A DNA stretch of 64,000 nucleotides from Gracilaria caudata (Eukaryota; Rhodophyta; Florideophyceae; Gracilariales; Gracilariaceae). The DNA lies in contig JASCIV010000034.1 in assembly GCA_030374735.1 (NCBI GenBank), positions 1 to 64,000 on the forward strand. The letters are read 5' to 3'. Made by a program: the position numbers and the translations under genes. Under the pieces are notes generated by a model that saw only the letters and a list, made by a program, of their open reading frames with translations, was not told where the DNA came from and did no database searches. Of the stretch, positions 51,631-61,766 are shown piece by piece (the stretch's first letter is position 1; every line of letters begins with the position of its first letter).

Positions 51631-53096
51631 ATGGCAATCCAGACCAACATAGATGTCAGCGTCTTCAACATCATCAGATACTTTCTCCTCAACATCGTGC
51701 TTGATCTCATTGTACGAAGAAGCCTCGACAGCTTCGAGCACTTTCGCCGTCGCCTAAGCCTGTACCATGGTCGTTCCGTCTCTATGTCCCGACTTCGACT
51801 CGACCGCTACAATCTGCTCGGAACAATCAAATCCACTCATGTTCTGCCCGCCGCAGCACTCTTCGTCATCACCGTCATCGCATACGCAGTCGAGGTCGGG
51901 CTAGAGTACGCCGTCGACTCGCGCGCCATTCGATACCCCACATGCGGCAATATCACGCGCGTGCAGTATGACACCGGCGTCTGCTCGCTGGACCGCATCT
52001 TCACGGATCAAAACGCAGGAAACATGGCTTTCATCGCCGAACAGTGCGTGCGATTCGAGGACGGCAGATATCGCTTTTATCACCCCGTATGGACAAGAGA
52101 AGCAGACGGCAGAGAAGCGTTGCTCTGCGAGCCGGTCGAACAAAACAAACTCTACCAAGGTGAAGGAGTGTACGGCGCTCGTTTCGCAAGTGAGGGCGCC
52201 GTTGAAATGGAGGCTTTTGTCGAGGCGCTGAGCAACAATGCGTACAAGTCAATGGGCGACTTTTGGCACTCGCTCATCGTCGTCAACGTCACATCGGCTG
52301 ATTTCTTTCAGTGGAAGACCTTTAGTACGCCTTCAGCACAGTTTTCCATCGCTTTCTTTGTCAAAGACATCCCTGATACCGACGTGCAGTGTTTTGGTTT
52401 CACCTCCGGTCGTCAGGGCCAAAGCAACGTTATGCTGCAATTGGTGGGGTGCGTGAATGGTTTCAGCGAGAACGGCTCTCTGGTCATCACCTCTGGTACA
52501 AGCTTTGTGGACGTAGCGGCGGAAGGGGAGGCGAACGGTTCTGGGGAATGGAGCACGCAGGTAGCGTTTGAGATTCGCACGCGTATTCCCCACTACTTCA
52601 GAGGTGTGGCGCTGGAGGGATCAACTTCGCAGGCGAATGCGACAGCGTACGCGGGTTTCTTTCTCGCGCTCTACCGCAGGACGTGATCAACCTCAACAAG
52701 TATGCCATTTTGTATCGCCACTGCGATCAAATTACAGTGCCAGTGCGCAATGGAACATGGTGGCAGGAAGAATATGAGTCCTTTCGTTCGGAGGTGCGAG
52801 TGACAGCAACAGTGGAGGAATGGGGAATTGCGCTGGCCACATGTTGGGTGGTTGTGGTAATAGTGGCTCAGTTGTTGATCACATTGGTGGCGACTCGAAA
52901 GGGAATGCCGGGCAAAGTATTTGGGGAGCGACACATACTGCGTCGATGGGCTGAAAAGAATAGCCGGGAAGTGCTGTGCAACGAAGGAAGTGGCGATGCA
53001 TTCCTGTCCGTCGAAGAAGGAACGAAAGTGGATCACATCACAGCAACTCTCAGTAGAAGGAAATTGTATCGGGATAAGACAAAGCCCTTTGCATGA
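51631..53096 (+). CDS. Unknown two-span membrane protein; intron or frameshift near 52561-52679
   Basis: I do not recognise this protein. The first open segment (51631-52686) gives a cytosolic N-terminus, a span at about residue 70-92 (VLPAAALFVITVIAYAVEVG), and a large probably extracellular part with several Cys and N-glycosylation sites (NVT, NGS, NAT). The second segment (to 53096) has INLNKYAILYRHC, a second span (IALATCWVVVVIVAQLLITLV) and a basic cytosolic tail. The segments are in different frames. A GT-AG intron at 52561-52679 (donor CAG|GTAGCG; acceptor after a pyrimidine-rich TTTCTTTCTCGCGCTCTACCGCAG-type tract) would join them in phase 0, giving 448 residues. But the proposed intron itself looks coding, so a one-base frameshift near 52680 is also possible. 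Confidence 0.6.
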
Positions 53097-54087
53097 CGGA
53101 GTCTTTGAGTCGTGGCAACAGTTTTGCTATTCTTAGGACTTAAAACACTTATATGGCTTAACTTTTACTGAACGTCCCATGGCTCCTTAACGGCCCTTGT
53201 TCATTAATATGTACGACGGTACAACATCACAATTTTCTTTTATGAAGATTCTTCAGTTTGGTTAAAAAGGGTAGCGATTATATATATACTCGTTCTCCTC
53301 GCGTACCTGGTATGCCTCTCAAGATTACGCCTCCAGACATGCCGCTCGAAAGCCTTCAGCCAATGGAGAGATAACGAATGTTGTGCATGGCATATATTTC
53401 CCTTCTGAAACAGCTGTACTTTCTGTTGATTTAAAATAAGGTGAGCACCTTCGTAGTTATATTTGCTAGGAAGATCTAGTGAGGTTTTATAGACATGGTT
53501 TATTGTTCAAAACGTTTATGACGGGTGTGAAAGTCGCTTGATTCAGTCGACGACTGTCAGCCGTATCATGGTTCAATCGTTAGATATTAACCTTATCCTT
53601 TTCAAAGACAAGCCGGTTTAGACGCAGAGCAAAAAGACTTCGTCGCAGGAACTGGACATCATTACGAGTGTCTGCTTCGAAGCCTCTCTTCTCTGAAGGA
53701 GAAAAGAAAGATTCTTGGCTCAAATTTGAAAACAAACTTGAGGAAAACTGCGTAGAGGCTGTTTCAAGCCATCTCGACACACGACTTTGATATGAACCTA
53801 ATGGACTTCTTCATATAAAACAATAATATCAAGCGCGTTCAAGCCACGTATTTCGAAACCGTTACCTCAAACGAGAGCATAAACCCTCCTAAGACCTTTA
53901 CTTCAACGAAGAACACTGTTTTGATTGAAGCGCGAATCAAAGCTGCCTGTTTAGATCTGTTGACAACAAAAGCTGAGTTTTAACTTCGGCTTTCGAATTG
54001 CTCTGTGAAAACAATCTTCCAATCAGCTTCACCTGCAAACTGGTCGCAGCATTTAGCATATAGGCACTTCATTTTCTTACTGCAACA
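53097..54087. other. Convergent spacer, membrane protein and methyltransferase genes
   Basis: This 991-base AT-rich spacer has no supported gene. A CACCTTCGTAG word at 53447 recalls similar words near 49108 and 24739, but no larger repeat unit was seen. Confidence 0.45.
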
Positions 54088-54957
54088 TCATACAGGTTTC
54101 TTTGCCACAAGCATAACAGATTCATTGGGCATGGGCCTGTCAGTGAAATACTTCCCCAAAGAACGATATTCACAGCTCTCAACGATAAACCCAACACTCT
54201 CGGCAAACGAACGTACTTCTTTCCATGTCATGAAGTATAACATGTGCGGAAACATTTCCAAAGCATGGCTTTGCGGCCCCAGTTCGACAAACCCAGGAGC
54301 AAGGTCAACAATGTTATCTGGAACATCCCTAAAAAGTTTTTGGGCTTGTTCATACGAAATATCCCCATTATACCTGCAATCTTTTTCATTGCCATTCTCC
54401 AAATTATACGGAGACATACTCACCGTCACCAGGGTTCCACCTGGTTCGAGCCATTTGTAGATATCTTTGAATAGTTGTTGTGGGACATGCAAAGGGAGAA
54501 AATGGAGCACTTCAGACACCAGCACACCTGAAAAACTCTCTTCTTCAAAGATATCTTCACATGGCAATGTCGCCACTACTGCATCAATTAATTTTCCAGG
54601 AGTTTTCAGCTGTGAAACGCGTTCACGAAGCATACTTATGTGCGCATAGTCCGCGTCAAGAGCAAGTACATTTCGACCGTGTTTCAAAGCATGAATAGTA
54701 TGTACGCCATAACAAGCACCCAAATCAGCTAGTGGCTGTTTGGAATCCGGAAGAGAAGTAATCCAAGGCTGGATTGAAGATGTGTTAACTCGCCGACAAG
54801 AAAAGCCGTTTTTGTTGAGAGTCTTTTCGATGTTGAGGGACTGTAGTACAGTTGGATCACTCAAATCTGGAACGTTGGTAAATCGGTTTGAGTCGGAAGA
54901 GATTGAAGATACCACAGGCTCTGATTGTTGAGATGCACTCCGTTCGTCGTTATTCAT
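54088..54957 (-). CDS. Class I SAM-dependent methyltransferase
   Basis: The protein has 289 residues in one exon, with ATG at 54957. The first 60 residues are Ser/Asn rich and disordered. The Rossmann methyltransferase core begins near residue 72: QPLADLGACYGVHTIHALK (motif I), VLALDADYAHISMLRERV (motif II acidic residue), FSGVLVSEVLHFLP (motif IV region) and WLEPGGTLVTVSMSPYNL (motif VI). The C-terminal part GFVELGPQSHALEMFPHMLYFMTWKEVRSFAESVGF resembles small-molecule methyltransferases rather than RNA or protein ones. The substrate cannot be told. No targeting signal is visible, so a cytosolic role is likely. It is encoded towards the unknown membrane protein gene. Confidence 0.82.
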   Translation of the reverse strand: MNNDERSASQQSEPVVSSISSDSNRFTNVPDLSDPTVLQSLNIEKTLNKNGFSCRRVNTSSIQPWITSLPDSKQPLADLGACYGVHTIHALKHGRNVLALDADYAHISMLRERVSQLKTPGKLIDAVVATLPCEDIFEEESFSGVLVSEVLHFLPLHVPQQLFKDIYKWLEPGGTLVTVSMSPYNLENGNEKDCRYNGDISYEQAQKLFRDVPDNIVDLAPGFVELGPQSHALEMFPHMLYFMTWKEVRSFAESVGFIVESCEYRSLGKYFTDRPMPNESVMLVAKKPV

Positions 54958-56461
54958 CGCGAAAAAAGGCAGTGGCGAATATGGGAGCTCATGTGCTTGC
55001 AGAGTATGTCAAAGAGCGCCTCTAGCTTCACCCCTTATGGTGCAAGCCAACGGGCGTGTTCCAAATGGGTTTTCGTTTGAGCTTGAACAGCGATTGCAGA
55101 TGTTTTGTGTCTTTTGGGTAGACAATAATATGTCCATAAGTTGCCAGCGTGGGAAACCGAGAGCGAACGAGGGAAAATCTGCTGTGGACACGAATTCAGA
55201 AAAACTTAACAGGAATCGTCGGTGCCGTGGGAGATGGACATTATGATAATGTCATGAGATTGCGCACGTCGTGTGACATCGTTATGCACAAGAAGATCCC
55301 CAGTGAAAAGCAAAAAAACAAAAGATCTTGGTGTGGAGGTCATCTTTCTTCTCGTCTCTCATGCCTCCTCTCGTGTCTCCACACCCAGCTTTTTTGTTTT
55401 TACTTTTTTCATTGGGAGTCATGGTGAAAGAATATCGCGAGAAAAAGACATCGTGGCCACGAAGGACTTGTGACTCGTGAATCGTGAGATGTGTAAGCTG
55501 TGTCAATACCAGGGCCGTATAGTCATGAACACAAAGAGCTCAGCAATGGCAGGGCTACCAGCCGATAAGGCAGCAAACAATGAAGTACCAAATCGATAAA
55601 GAAAACAACGACACAGCCTGGTGTAATCCGAGCTAGGACAAAGTAATTCACTACAGAGAAGGTGAAGAGAATTACTCTTTGACAGATCACTGAACAACTC
55701 CCAGCCAAAAGCAGTGATACGGTTAAGATTTAATGCAACCCAAGTTGCTTAAAGTCAGAATAAAAATAAAGTAAAATGGTGATTACGACAAAAAAAAGGA
55801 GTTACTTGTCGTTCGAGTTGAGGTTGAAGAAAAAGATCTAAGGTACTCTGGTTTTGTTAAAGTTCGCGGTTTTGCCTTTAACTCGGGTTTTAGATACACT
55901 CTCATTCTATCAAATAATGTCTGGTTTTGTACAGACAGGGACAGTGCGCGAAAGAGGCTATGTAAGGACAGCTACAAATGTCCGGTGCGCATTCGTAGTT
56001 CGTTGAGGACACCCGCCATGGATAAGGGATTCGTGAGTCTTTGGTGCTCGCCTGCAAGCAAGCAAAACAACGAACTATGGCGTTGTTGACAGTTTGCGCG
56101 TGTCGATTGTAACATCATCATCGTAGAGACAGGCGGGCGTTTCCAATTCCAATTCGCTCGAATATCTGCAATCGATCGCTGATTGGCTGTGCTCTTCTCG
56201 TAACGTATTGCACGTGACGTGACTACGAACCCTGCGTGACTGGCACTGCCACGCGCCTCTTGGGCGCTTTCGGACATCACGCGTTGCCAATGGCGTGCGC
56301 TGGCGCATTTGGGCGAGAGCTCGAGTGAACTGAGCACATGCAAGCGTCAGGTGCGACGGCACGTTCTCGTCCTTCCTGTGCGAAGCTTCTGACGTGGAGT
56401 CTGTCCTTCACCGTGCTCGGTTCCAGTTTCGAACGGATCAAGCCTGGGTTTTCGCTCAACA
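54958..56461. other. 1.5-kb spacer with a degraded foldback
   Basis: No supported gene was found. An imperfect inverted repeat with arms of about 42 bases lies at 55297-55338 and 55376-55417. A CAGGGCCGTAT word at 55510-55520 equals the left end of the 188-bp hAT MITE but has no matching right end, so a truncated copy is possible. Confidence 0.4.
55297..55417. repeat. Imperfect foldback repeat
   Basis: The left arm (A-rich, ending GGTGTGGAG) and the right arm (CTCCACACCC then T-rich) pair over roughly 40 bases with several mismatches. The 37-base loop is pyrimidine rich. It looks like a decayed foldback or MITE. Confidence 0.5.
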
Positions 56462-57622
56462 ATGACGAGTGCTTTTGTTTCCGGCTTTATGCCGACTGCC
56501 TTGCCGAACAGGTCTTTCACTGGCGCTCGCGATAACGTTGCTCCTTCCCGTCATGTACGTCGCTTTTCTTCTCGTGTTATCGTCCGCGCTTCGGCTGGCG
56601 ATGAACCGATTGGAGTGGGCGTCATTGGCTGCGGCCGTATAGGACAGGTACATGCCCGAACCATATCACAGTTGAATTCTGCCTCTCTCGTCGCAGTTGC
56701 CGATCCGTTCGAGAAGTTTGGTCGAATGGTTGCGGAAGACTTTTCTACTGTGTGGACACCGAACTGGGAAGATTTGCTCACAAATGATGATGTGAAGGGC
56801 ATTGTGATTGGCTCACCTACTCCGTTTCATGCCGAACAGATTATTAAGAGCGCGGAAGCTGGGAAGGATATCTTTTGTGAGAAGCCCATATCGAACGATC
56901 TGGCTACCATAGACAAGTGTCTAGCGGCTGTTTCCGCCAATGGAGTTCGTTTGCTTATTGGCTTTCAAAGAAGGTTTGATTCAAATTTTATGAAGGTGAG
57001 GGAGCAGGTTGCCAGTGGTGCCGTTGGTCAACTTCGCATGTTTCATATTACTTCTAGGGATCCTGCCCCTCCACCGGCACAATATCTGGCCAGTTCTGGC
57101 GGTATCTTCTTGGATATGACTTCACATGATTGGGATATGGCTAGATTTATTACTGGTGCTGAAATCGAATCCGTTTATGTGACGGGTACTGCTTTTGAAG
57201 ACGCTGCGAAAGAGGCAAATGACGTTGATACCGTTATTACAATGTTGAAAATGTCTGACGGTAGTTTTGGCACCATCGACAACTCAAGAAGATGTTCGTA
57301 CGGATATGATCAACGAATCGAGGTGTTTGGAAGCAAAGGTTGTATAAACAGCAACAACAGGGCTCCAGATACTGTAGTTTTGAGCAATGAACAGGGCGCT
57401 TCGGCTGGATTGCCGTACTCGTTCTTCATGGACAGATACGCTGAAGCATATACTGGCGCAATGACTGCGTTTGTGAATATGATTAAGGACGGAACTCCCG
57501 CTCCTTGTAGCGGTTTTGATGGTCGCGCTTCTATTGTAGCCGCTAAAGCTGCGGCCATGTCGCATGCTGAGGGTCGTGCTGTTCGACTTACTGAGTGTGA
57601 CTTGCTTGCTAGCAAGGTTTGA
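56462..57622 (+). CDS. IolG-like myo-inositol 2-dehydrogenase (Gfo/Idh/MocA family), probably plastid-targeted
   Basis: The protein has 386 residues in one exon. Residues 1-44 (SFTGARDNVAPSRHVRR, SSRVIVRAS) are Ser/Arg/Ala rich, a likely plastid transit peptide. The NAD-binding fold starts GVGVIGCGRIGQVHARTI. The family hallmark GKDIFCEKPIS with the catalytic Lys appears near residue 140. The substrate-side motif FLDMTSHDWDMARFITG holds the Asp-His pair of inositol dehydrogenases. FGTIDNSRRCSYGYDQRIEVFG also matches IolG. The enzyme oxidises myo-inositol or a related polyol or sugar to the 2-keto form with NAD. Other family members use different sugars, so the substrate is inferred. Its ATG follows closely on AACA, a fair start context. 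Confidence 0.82.
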   Translation: MTSAFVSGFMPTALPNRSFTGARDNVAPSRHVRRFSSRVIVRASAGDEPIGVGVIGCGRIGQVHARTISQLNSASLVAVADPFEKFGRMVAEDFSTVWTPNWEDLLTNDDVKGIVIGSPTPFHAEQIIKSAEAGKDIFCEKPISNDLATIDKCLAAVSANGVRLLIGFQRRFDSNFMKVREQVASGAVGQLRMFHITSRDPAPPPAQYLASSGGIFLDMTSHDWDMARFITGAEIESVYVTGTAFEDAAKEANDVDTVITMLKMSDGSFGTIDNSRRCSYGYDQRIEVFGSKGCINSNNRAPDTVVLSNEQGASAGLPYSFFMDRYAEAYTGAMTAFVNMIKDGTPAPCSGFDGRASIVAAKAAAMSHAEGRAVRLTECDLLASKV

Positions 57623-57697
57623 GAAGACCGCGTTTTTCAGCTTAGTATATGATCTTGGTGTTTTTTTTTTCAGCTGCACTTCTGTGGGAAGGTGAGT

Positions 57698-58012
57698 CTA
57701 TTCCGCTCGAGCCAGTTTTTGATGCGCCGAAGCGTAGTACAGATTTGCTGGACTGCCTCCTGTTTTGAGTTGTAGAGATTTGTTTTCTTTTGCCAGAGTT
57801 GATAAACGACTGACGAGCTCGGCCATGGCTTCAATCATCACCACCATCGTGGTGATGAGCGCAGAGGCATCAAAGTTGCTCTTCGCATGAGCGGCGGCGG
57901 CTCTGATTGACGGATGTCCCCCAGTGGGGGCCCCGTCATCTGTGACAGATACATCGTACCGTCGCTGTGCTGGCTTCGATGTGCTGTCACCCCCCTGTTT
58001 TCTGCGATTAAA
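57698..58012 (-). other. Orphan minus-strand open frame without an early ATG
   Basis: Between the TAA at 58015-58013 and the TAG at 57700-57698 one minus frame is open for 104 codons. The content is protein-like: PAQRRYDVSVTDDGAPTGGHPS, then AHAKSNFDASALITT, and MIEAMAELVSRLSTLAKENKSLQLK with a heptad pattern. The first ATG comes only halfway. Several AG dinucleotides upstream could be splice acceptors. I see no upstream exon, since TrpB's 5' end lies there. It could be the last exon of an unseen gene or a fragment of a transposon gene. Confidence 0.3.
57835..57858. repeat. Perfect 10-bp inverted repeat
   Basis: Arms TCATCACCAC and GTGGTGATGA with a four-base loop CATC. It lies inside the orphan minus-strand frame, where it encodes Leu-Ile-Thr-Thr-Met-Val-Val-Met, so it may be coincidence of codon use. 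Confidence 0.6.
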
Positions 58013-58153
58013 TTAACTGTAGGGCACAGTGACTAAAGCCGTCGCCGTGCATCTCTCAGTGCTCCCACGGTCTGTCTCGGATCTGAACCTGTCTACTTCG
58101 TTCCGAACTATCATCAGCCCGTCCTTCCCCGCCTGTTTCATTTGGTCTCAAGC

Positions 58154-59539
58154 ATGGATCGCCTTGCATTTACTCCGAGTTCCTTTCCGGGTCAAGCCTC
58201 GCTACGCACTTCCAAACATACCTTCTCATCTCGCTCAACGCGCGTCAAGCCCCAATTCTGCACCCCGCGAATGGTGGCAGTGGACCCATCGTCCATCATC
58301 GACACTGTGTTCAATCCGAATGTCCCAAATGAACGTGGACGATTCGGGCGTTTCGGCGGTCAATACGTCCCAGAAACTCTTATGGGTTGCTTAGAGGACC
58401 TAGAAGCCGGCTACCAAGCAGTCAAAAATGATCTTCAATTCAAAGAGGAACTTGATGCTCTGATGCGTGATTACGTTGGTCGTCCTAGTCCGTTGTACTT
58501 TGCTGAACGCCTCACCTCGCGTTATGCTCGTGCTGATGGAAGTGGACCACAGATTTTCTTGAAGAGGGAGGACCTCAACCACACCGGTGCCCATAAGATC
58601 AACAATTCTCTTGCCCAGGTTTTGTTGGCAAAGCGTCTTGGCAAGACACGAATCATTGCTGAGACCGGTGCTGGTCAGCATGGAGTCGCCACTGCAACTG
58701 TTTGCGCTCGATTCGGATTACAATGTATCGTGTACATGGGCGCAAAAGACATGGAACGTCAAGCACTCAATGTCTTCCGTATGCGACTTCTCGGCGCTGA
58801 GGTCCGTGCAGTTACGTCTGGAACCGCCACTCTTACTAACGCCTTGTCAGAGGCAATTCGTGATTGGGTAACGTACCCAATTGAAACTCACTACATTGTG
58901 GGAAGCGTTGCCGGACCTCATCCATACCCTATGATTGTGCGCGATTTCCAGTCGTGCATTGGACGAGAAACACGCGAACAGGCCATAGAGAAATGGGGAG
59001 GAAAACCTGACATTCTTGTTGCTTGTGTGGGTGGTGGCTCCAATGCCATGGGGCTATTCAGTGACTTCAGAGCTGACGAGGATGTGCGTCTTATAGGTGT
59101 TGAGGCGGCTGGAAAAGGATTGGAGACAGAAGAACATGCTGCCACGCTTACGAAAGGCACGCTCGGTGTTTTGCATGGCGCGATGAGTTATCAACTGCAG
59201 AGTGAACATGGAATGCCAGCAGAGGCGCATTCAATATCCGCCGGCCTGGATTACCCTGGCGTGGGTCCGGAACATAGCTACTTGCATGACACCAAAAGGG
59301 CAGAATACTATAGCGTAACCGATGATGAAGCTTTGGATGCGTTCAAACTGCTCAGTCGAGTTGAAGGTATCATTCCGGCACTGGAAACTTCTCACGCCAT
59401 CGCTTATTTGGACAAATTGTGTCCGACGCTTGAAGGTTCTCCAAGAATCGTCGTCAATTGTTCTGGTCGCGGAGATAAGGATGTGAACACCGTCGTTGGG
59501 TATTTGAAACAACGAGGGGACGAAGACCTGCAACTCTAA
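58154..59539 (+). CDS. trpB: Tryptophan synthase beta chain, plastid-targeted
   Basis: The protein has 461 residues in one exon, with ATG at 58154 ([14 protein letters not shown]). The first 55-60 residues are Ser/Arg/Pro rich, a plastid transit peptide. The mature part begins [23 protein letters not shown]. Key sites are [17 protein letters not shown] with the PLP-binding Lys, [34 protein letters not shown], and [15 protein letters not shown], which binds the PLP phosphate. The close ends with [16 protein letters not shown] and [11 protein letters not shown]. TrpB joins indole and serine to give tryptophan, acting with the alpha subunit. Its length and motifs are those of bacterial and plant type I TrpB. 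Confidence 0.97.
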   Translation: MDRLAFTPSSFPGQASLRTSKHTFSSRSTRVKPQFCTPRMVAVDPSSIIDTVFNPNVPNERGRFGRFGGQYVPETLMGCLEDLEAGYQAVKNDLQFKEELDALMRDYVGRPSPLYFAERLTSRYARADGSGPQIFLKREDLNHTGAHKINNSLAQVLLAKRLGKTRIIAETGAGQHGVATATVCARFGLQCIVYMGAKDMERQALNVFRMRLLGAEVRAVTSGTATLTNALSEAIRDWVTYPIETHYIVGSVAGPHPYPMIVRDFQSCIGRETREQAIEKWGGKPDILVACVGGGSNAMGLFSDFRADEDVRLIGVEAAGKGLETEEHAATLTKGTLGVLHGAMSYQLQSEHGMPAEAHSISAGLDYPGVGPEHSYLHDTKRAEYYSVTDDEALDAFKLLSRVEGIIPALETSHAIAYLDKLCPTLEGSPRIVVNCSGRGDKDVNTVVGYLKQRGDEDLQL

Positions 59540-59696
59540 GAGCAATAGCTAACAAGCTCAGGATTGGAATGGGGCGAAGCAGGTAAACGAAATCAATGAA
59601 ACAGATTTGCAGCGCAGCGTATATGTGTTAAGTTTATGCACACAACCAATATACCCAAGGTCTAAGAGAGGATCGATGTCGATCATGTTAGTCCGT

Positions 59697-60551
59697 CTAG
59701 TAAATGTCGTTTGGATCTTGGGCCATGAACAGTAAACATGACATCCATAAACCAAACACAACAGCCGCATTAACGAAAGCGTCTGGTGGTGACCACACTG
59801 GTAATGGAAGGTAAAGCATATATAATTGAGCCAATCCGAAAAACACAGCAGCAACTCCAAGGTTGATCAACACGGTCTTTAACACAATACGATGCTTGAC
59901 CGGACGAATCTCACCATACGCGCCGTAATCGTCTCGCACAGGTTCCGGAAGGCCTCGATTGTACAAGAAACCGGCAGCTGCGATAAACGCCATGGCCATA
60001 CACGAACCCGCAAGAGTGGGGGTGACAAACCCAAGAATGAAAAAGATTCCCATGATAATGCCCGTGCGTTTGAAGTAGCGAAAGTCAGGAAGCTTGAAAA
60101 TGCCCTGTGCCCAGGCAGGCATGACGAATCTCTTCTTAGGCTGTGGCTTCCTCTCGTACGGCGACTCCTTGATTTTTGGCATGAGCGTTCCAGACATTCG
60201 CTTTTGCAACTTATCCTCGAAGATTTGATCTTTGTATACTTCGAGCATCATGAGTTTCTTTGGGTCGTCTGCGTACTTAATGGATAGACTCTTCACCGCC
60301 GCTTCGACTTCATCGTATGTCGCATCCTCGCCGACACCGAGTGCGCGGTATGGATTGGTGCCAGACTTCCCTTTGTTTGGGGCACTCTTTCTCTTACTTC
60401 CAAATCCAAATAACATGGTGGGCCGCCGATTGCATGGTCTTGTGGGACGAAGAGTCACTGTTGAAGTAGTTCGAAGACCTCTAAAAGAAGATGGGAACGT
60501 TGAATGGCAGGGGGAGAGTCCCGGGACTACCGGAACTTGTACGAAGGCCAT
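59697..60551 (-). CDS. CPP1-like plastid membrane protein with J-related domain (DUF3353)
   Basis: The protein has 284 residues, with ATG at 60551. The first 45 residues are Ser/Thr/Arg/Pro rich, a plastid transit peptide. A J-like segment follows (NPYRALGVGEDATYDEVEAAVKSL) that keeps the DnaJ spacing but lacks the HPD motif, as in CPP1. Residues about 150-284 contain three to four membrane spans (GIIMGIFFILGFVTPTL, AMAFIAAAGFLYNRGL, TVLINLGVAAVFFGLAQLY, NAAVVFGLWMSCLLFM). In plants the related CPP1 holds protochlorophyllide oxidoreductase in the plastid envelope and thylakoids and is needed for chlorophyll synthesis. It converges with trpB across 157 bases. Confidence 0.87.
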   Translation of the reverse strand: MAFVQVPVVPGLSPCHSTFPSSFRGLRTTSTVTLRPTRPCNRRPTMLFGFGSKRKSAPNKGKSGTNPYRALGVGEDATYDEVEAAVKSLSIKYADDPKKLMMLEVYKDQIFEDKLQKRMSGTLMPKIKESPYERKPQPKKRFVMPAWAQGIFKLPDFRYFKRTGIIMGIFFILGFVTPTLAGSCMAMAFIAAAGFLYNRGLPEPVRDDYGAYGEIRPVKHRIVLKTVLINLGVAAVFFGLAQLYMLYLPLPVWSPPDAFVNAAVVFGLWMSCLLFMAQDPNDIY

Positions 60552-61766
60552 TACGAAATTGACTTCAGATCAGCCGCAAGAAAGTACGACAGTAGAAACC
60601 TGCTCTGAACAAGAAATATAGGACGTGGAGAAACGTGATCGCCTTTTTGTTTCTAAGGCAATAGTACGTCTCGGTTGTCGTCAATTGGAGCGCCTCGACA
60701 AGATTTTGTCCGCGAAGATGTGGCTCAAGGCTCAAGAGATTGCCCAACTCTTCACCAACCGTCGCCTCCCCAACAACGATGTGCGAGATCTACAATGCGA
60801 TATGAAAATATACAATTTTTACCCGTGTATCTTCCCGCTGGTCCTTGAAATTTCTGCGAAAATATGCTCCGCAAGAGTCTCGTTCGAGACTTGTTCCTCA
60901 AGATTGCCTTTTTCTCAGTCCCTCACCGGTGAGGCGGGGTTTTCCGTTTGAGATCTGTCGTCCTGACAGATACGGATGAACAACGGCGCCGTTATTCTAC
61001 AATCAAAAGGTCTTCAAGGGCTTTCAAACGCATTCAATACGTGTCCACCAGAGAGTTTCCAAGACGATACACGACGAGCAAAGGCTGTTTGCAGATGACG
61101 TCTGCATTGAGGACTGATCTGCAATTGAACCGCCCTGCGAAGTGAGACTCTGCTCCGTTGCCTGCGTAGCGGAACTAAGAGAGAAAGCGAAATTATTTAT
61201 CATATCGAATTTGAACAATCCCGGAGAAGAAGATGCGCCGGCCGCAGTTTCTTTATTCAAACGACCCACGCTTCTATACTGCGGCATTTGAAGAAATCTG
61301 TGGGGAGGTATACCTCTCTCATGTACTACACAGATGAAAAAACGGGTGTCACGATAATTCCCCCAGATTTAGAAGAGGGCGATTTGAGAATATAATGACA
61401 CACTCATGTTATCTCCGCTTCTTTAGCTACTCGCAGCTTACATGTTGAGATGGAAAATGTCGTGGAGTACCCTCCATAGAAGGATCGACACGTAACGTCT
61501 CCGATAAAAACAAGAGTGCACCCGAGCGTCTTTGGGCAATAGACGTTTCTCCATGAAGTATTGCGATAGATCATCACAGTTTTGGACCGAGAGTGGCTTT
61601 GTTGGAAACCTTCGGAACAGCTATAAAAGCTGCAACTTCTCTCAATTGCTGCTACATATCGTCTAGTTATCATCCTGCTCTTCGACTTGTTCTCCAAAAT
61701 CCAAAATCCTCCAGCCTACCACTCATTCCTTTTGCCTTGTTCTATTCGAAGTAAGTCGGAGTGCAA
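60552..61766. other. Spacer before the secreted unknown gene
   Basis: This 1.2-kb stretch has no confident gene. The plus frame 60625-60951 contains MWLKAQEIAQLFTNRRLPNND after an ATG at 60718, which could be a short first exon (a possible GTGCGA donor follows at 60780), but no continuation was identified. A minus frame at 61287-61024 starts with ATG (MPQYRSVGRLNKE) and is unrecognised. A TATAAAA box at 61622 fits the downstream gene. Confidence 0.3.
61622..61628 (+). promoter_or_regulatory. TATA box of the secreted unknown gene
   Basis: TATAAAA lies 145 bases upstream of the ATG at 61767 on the same strand. It implies a leader of about 115 bases, which is plausible. Confidence 0.45.

Larger units (their letters stand above)
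57623..58153. other. Spacer between IolG-like and TrpB genes, with an orphan minus-strand ORF
   Basis: This 531-base spacer holds a poly-T stretch at 57661-57672, a hairpin at 57835-57858 and an open minus frame listed separately. The TrpB promoter must lie in its right part. Confidence 0.5.

Noticed and set aside
55510..55520. CAGGGCCGTAT, identical to the left tip of the 188-bp hAT MITE
   Set aside because: No matching right end or target duplication was found, so a complete second copy cannot be claimed.
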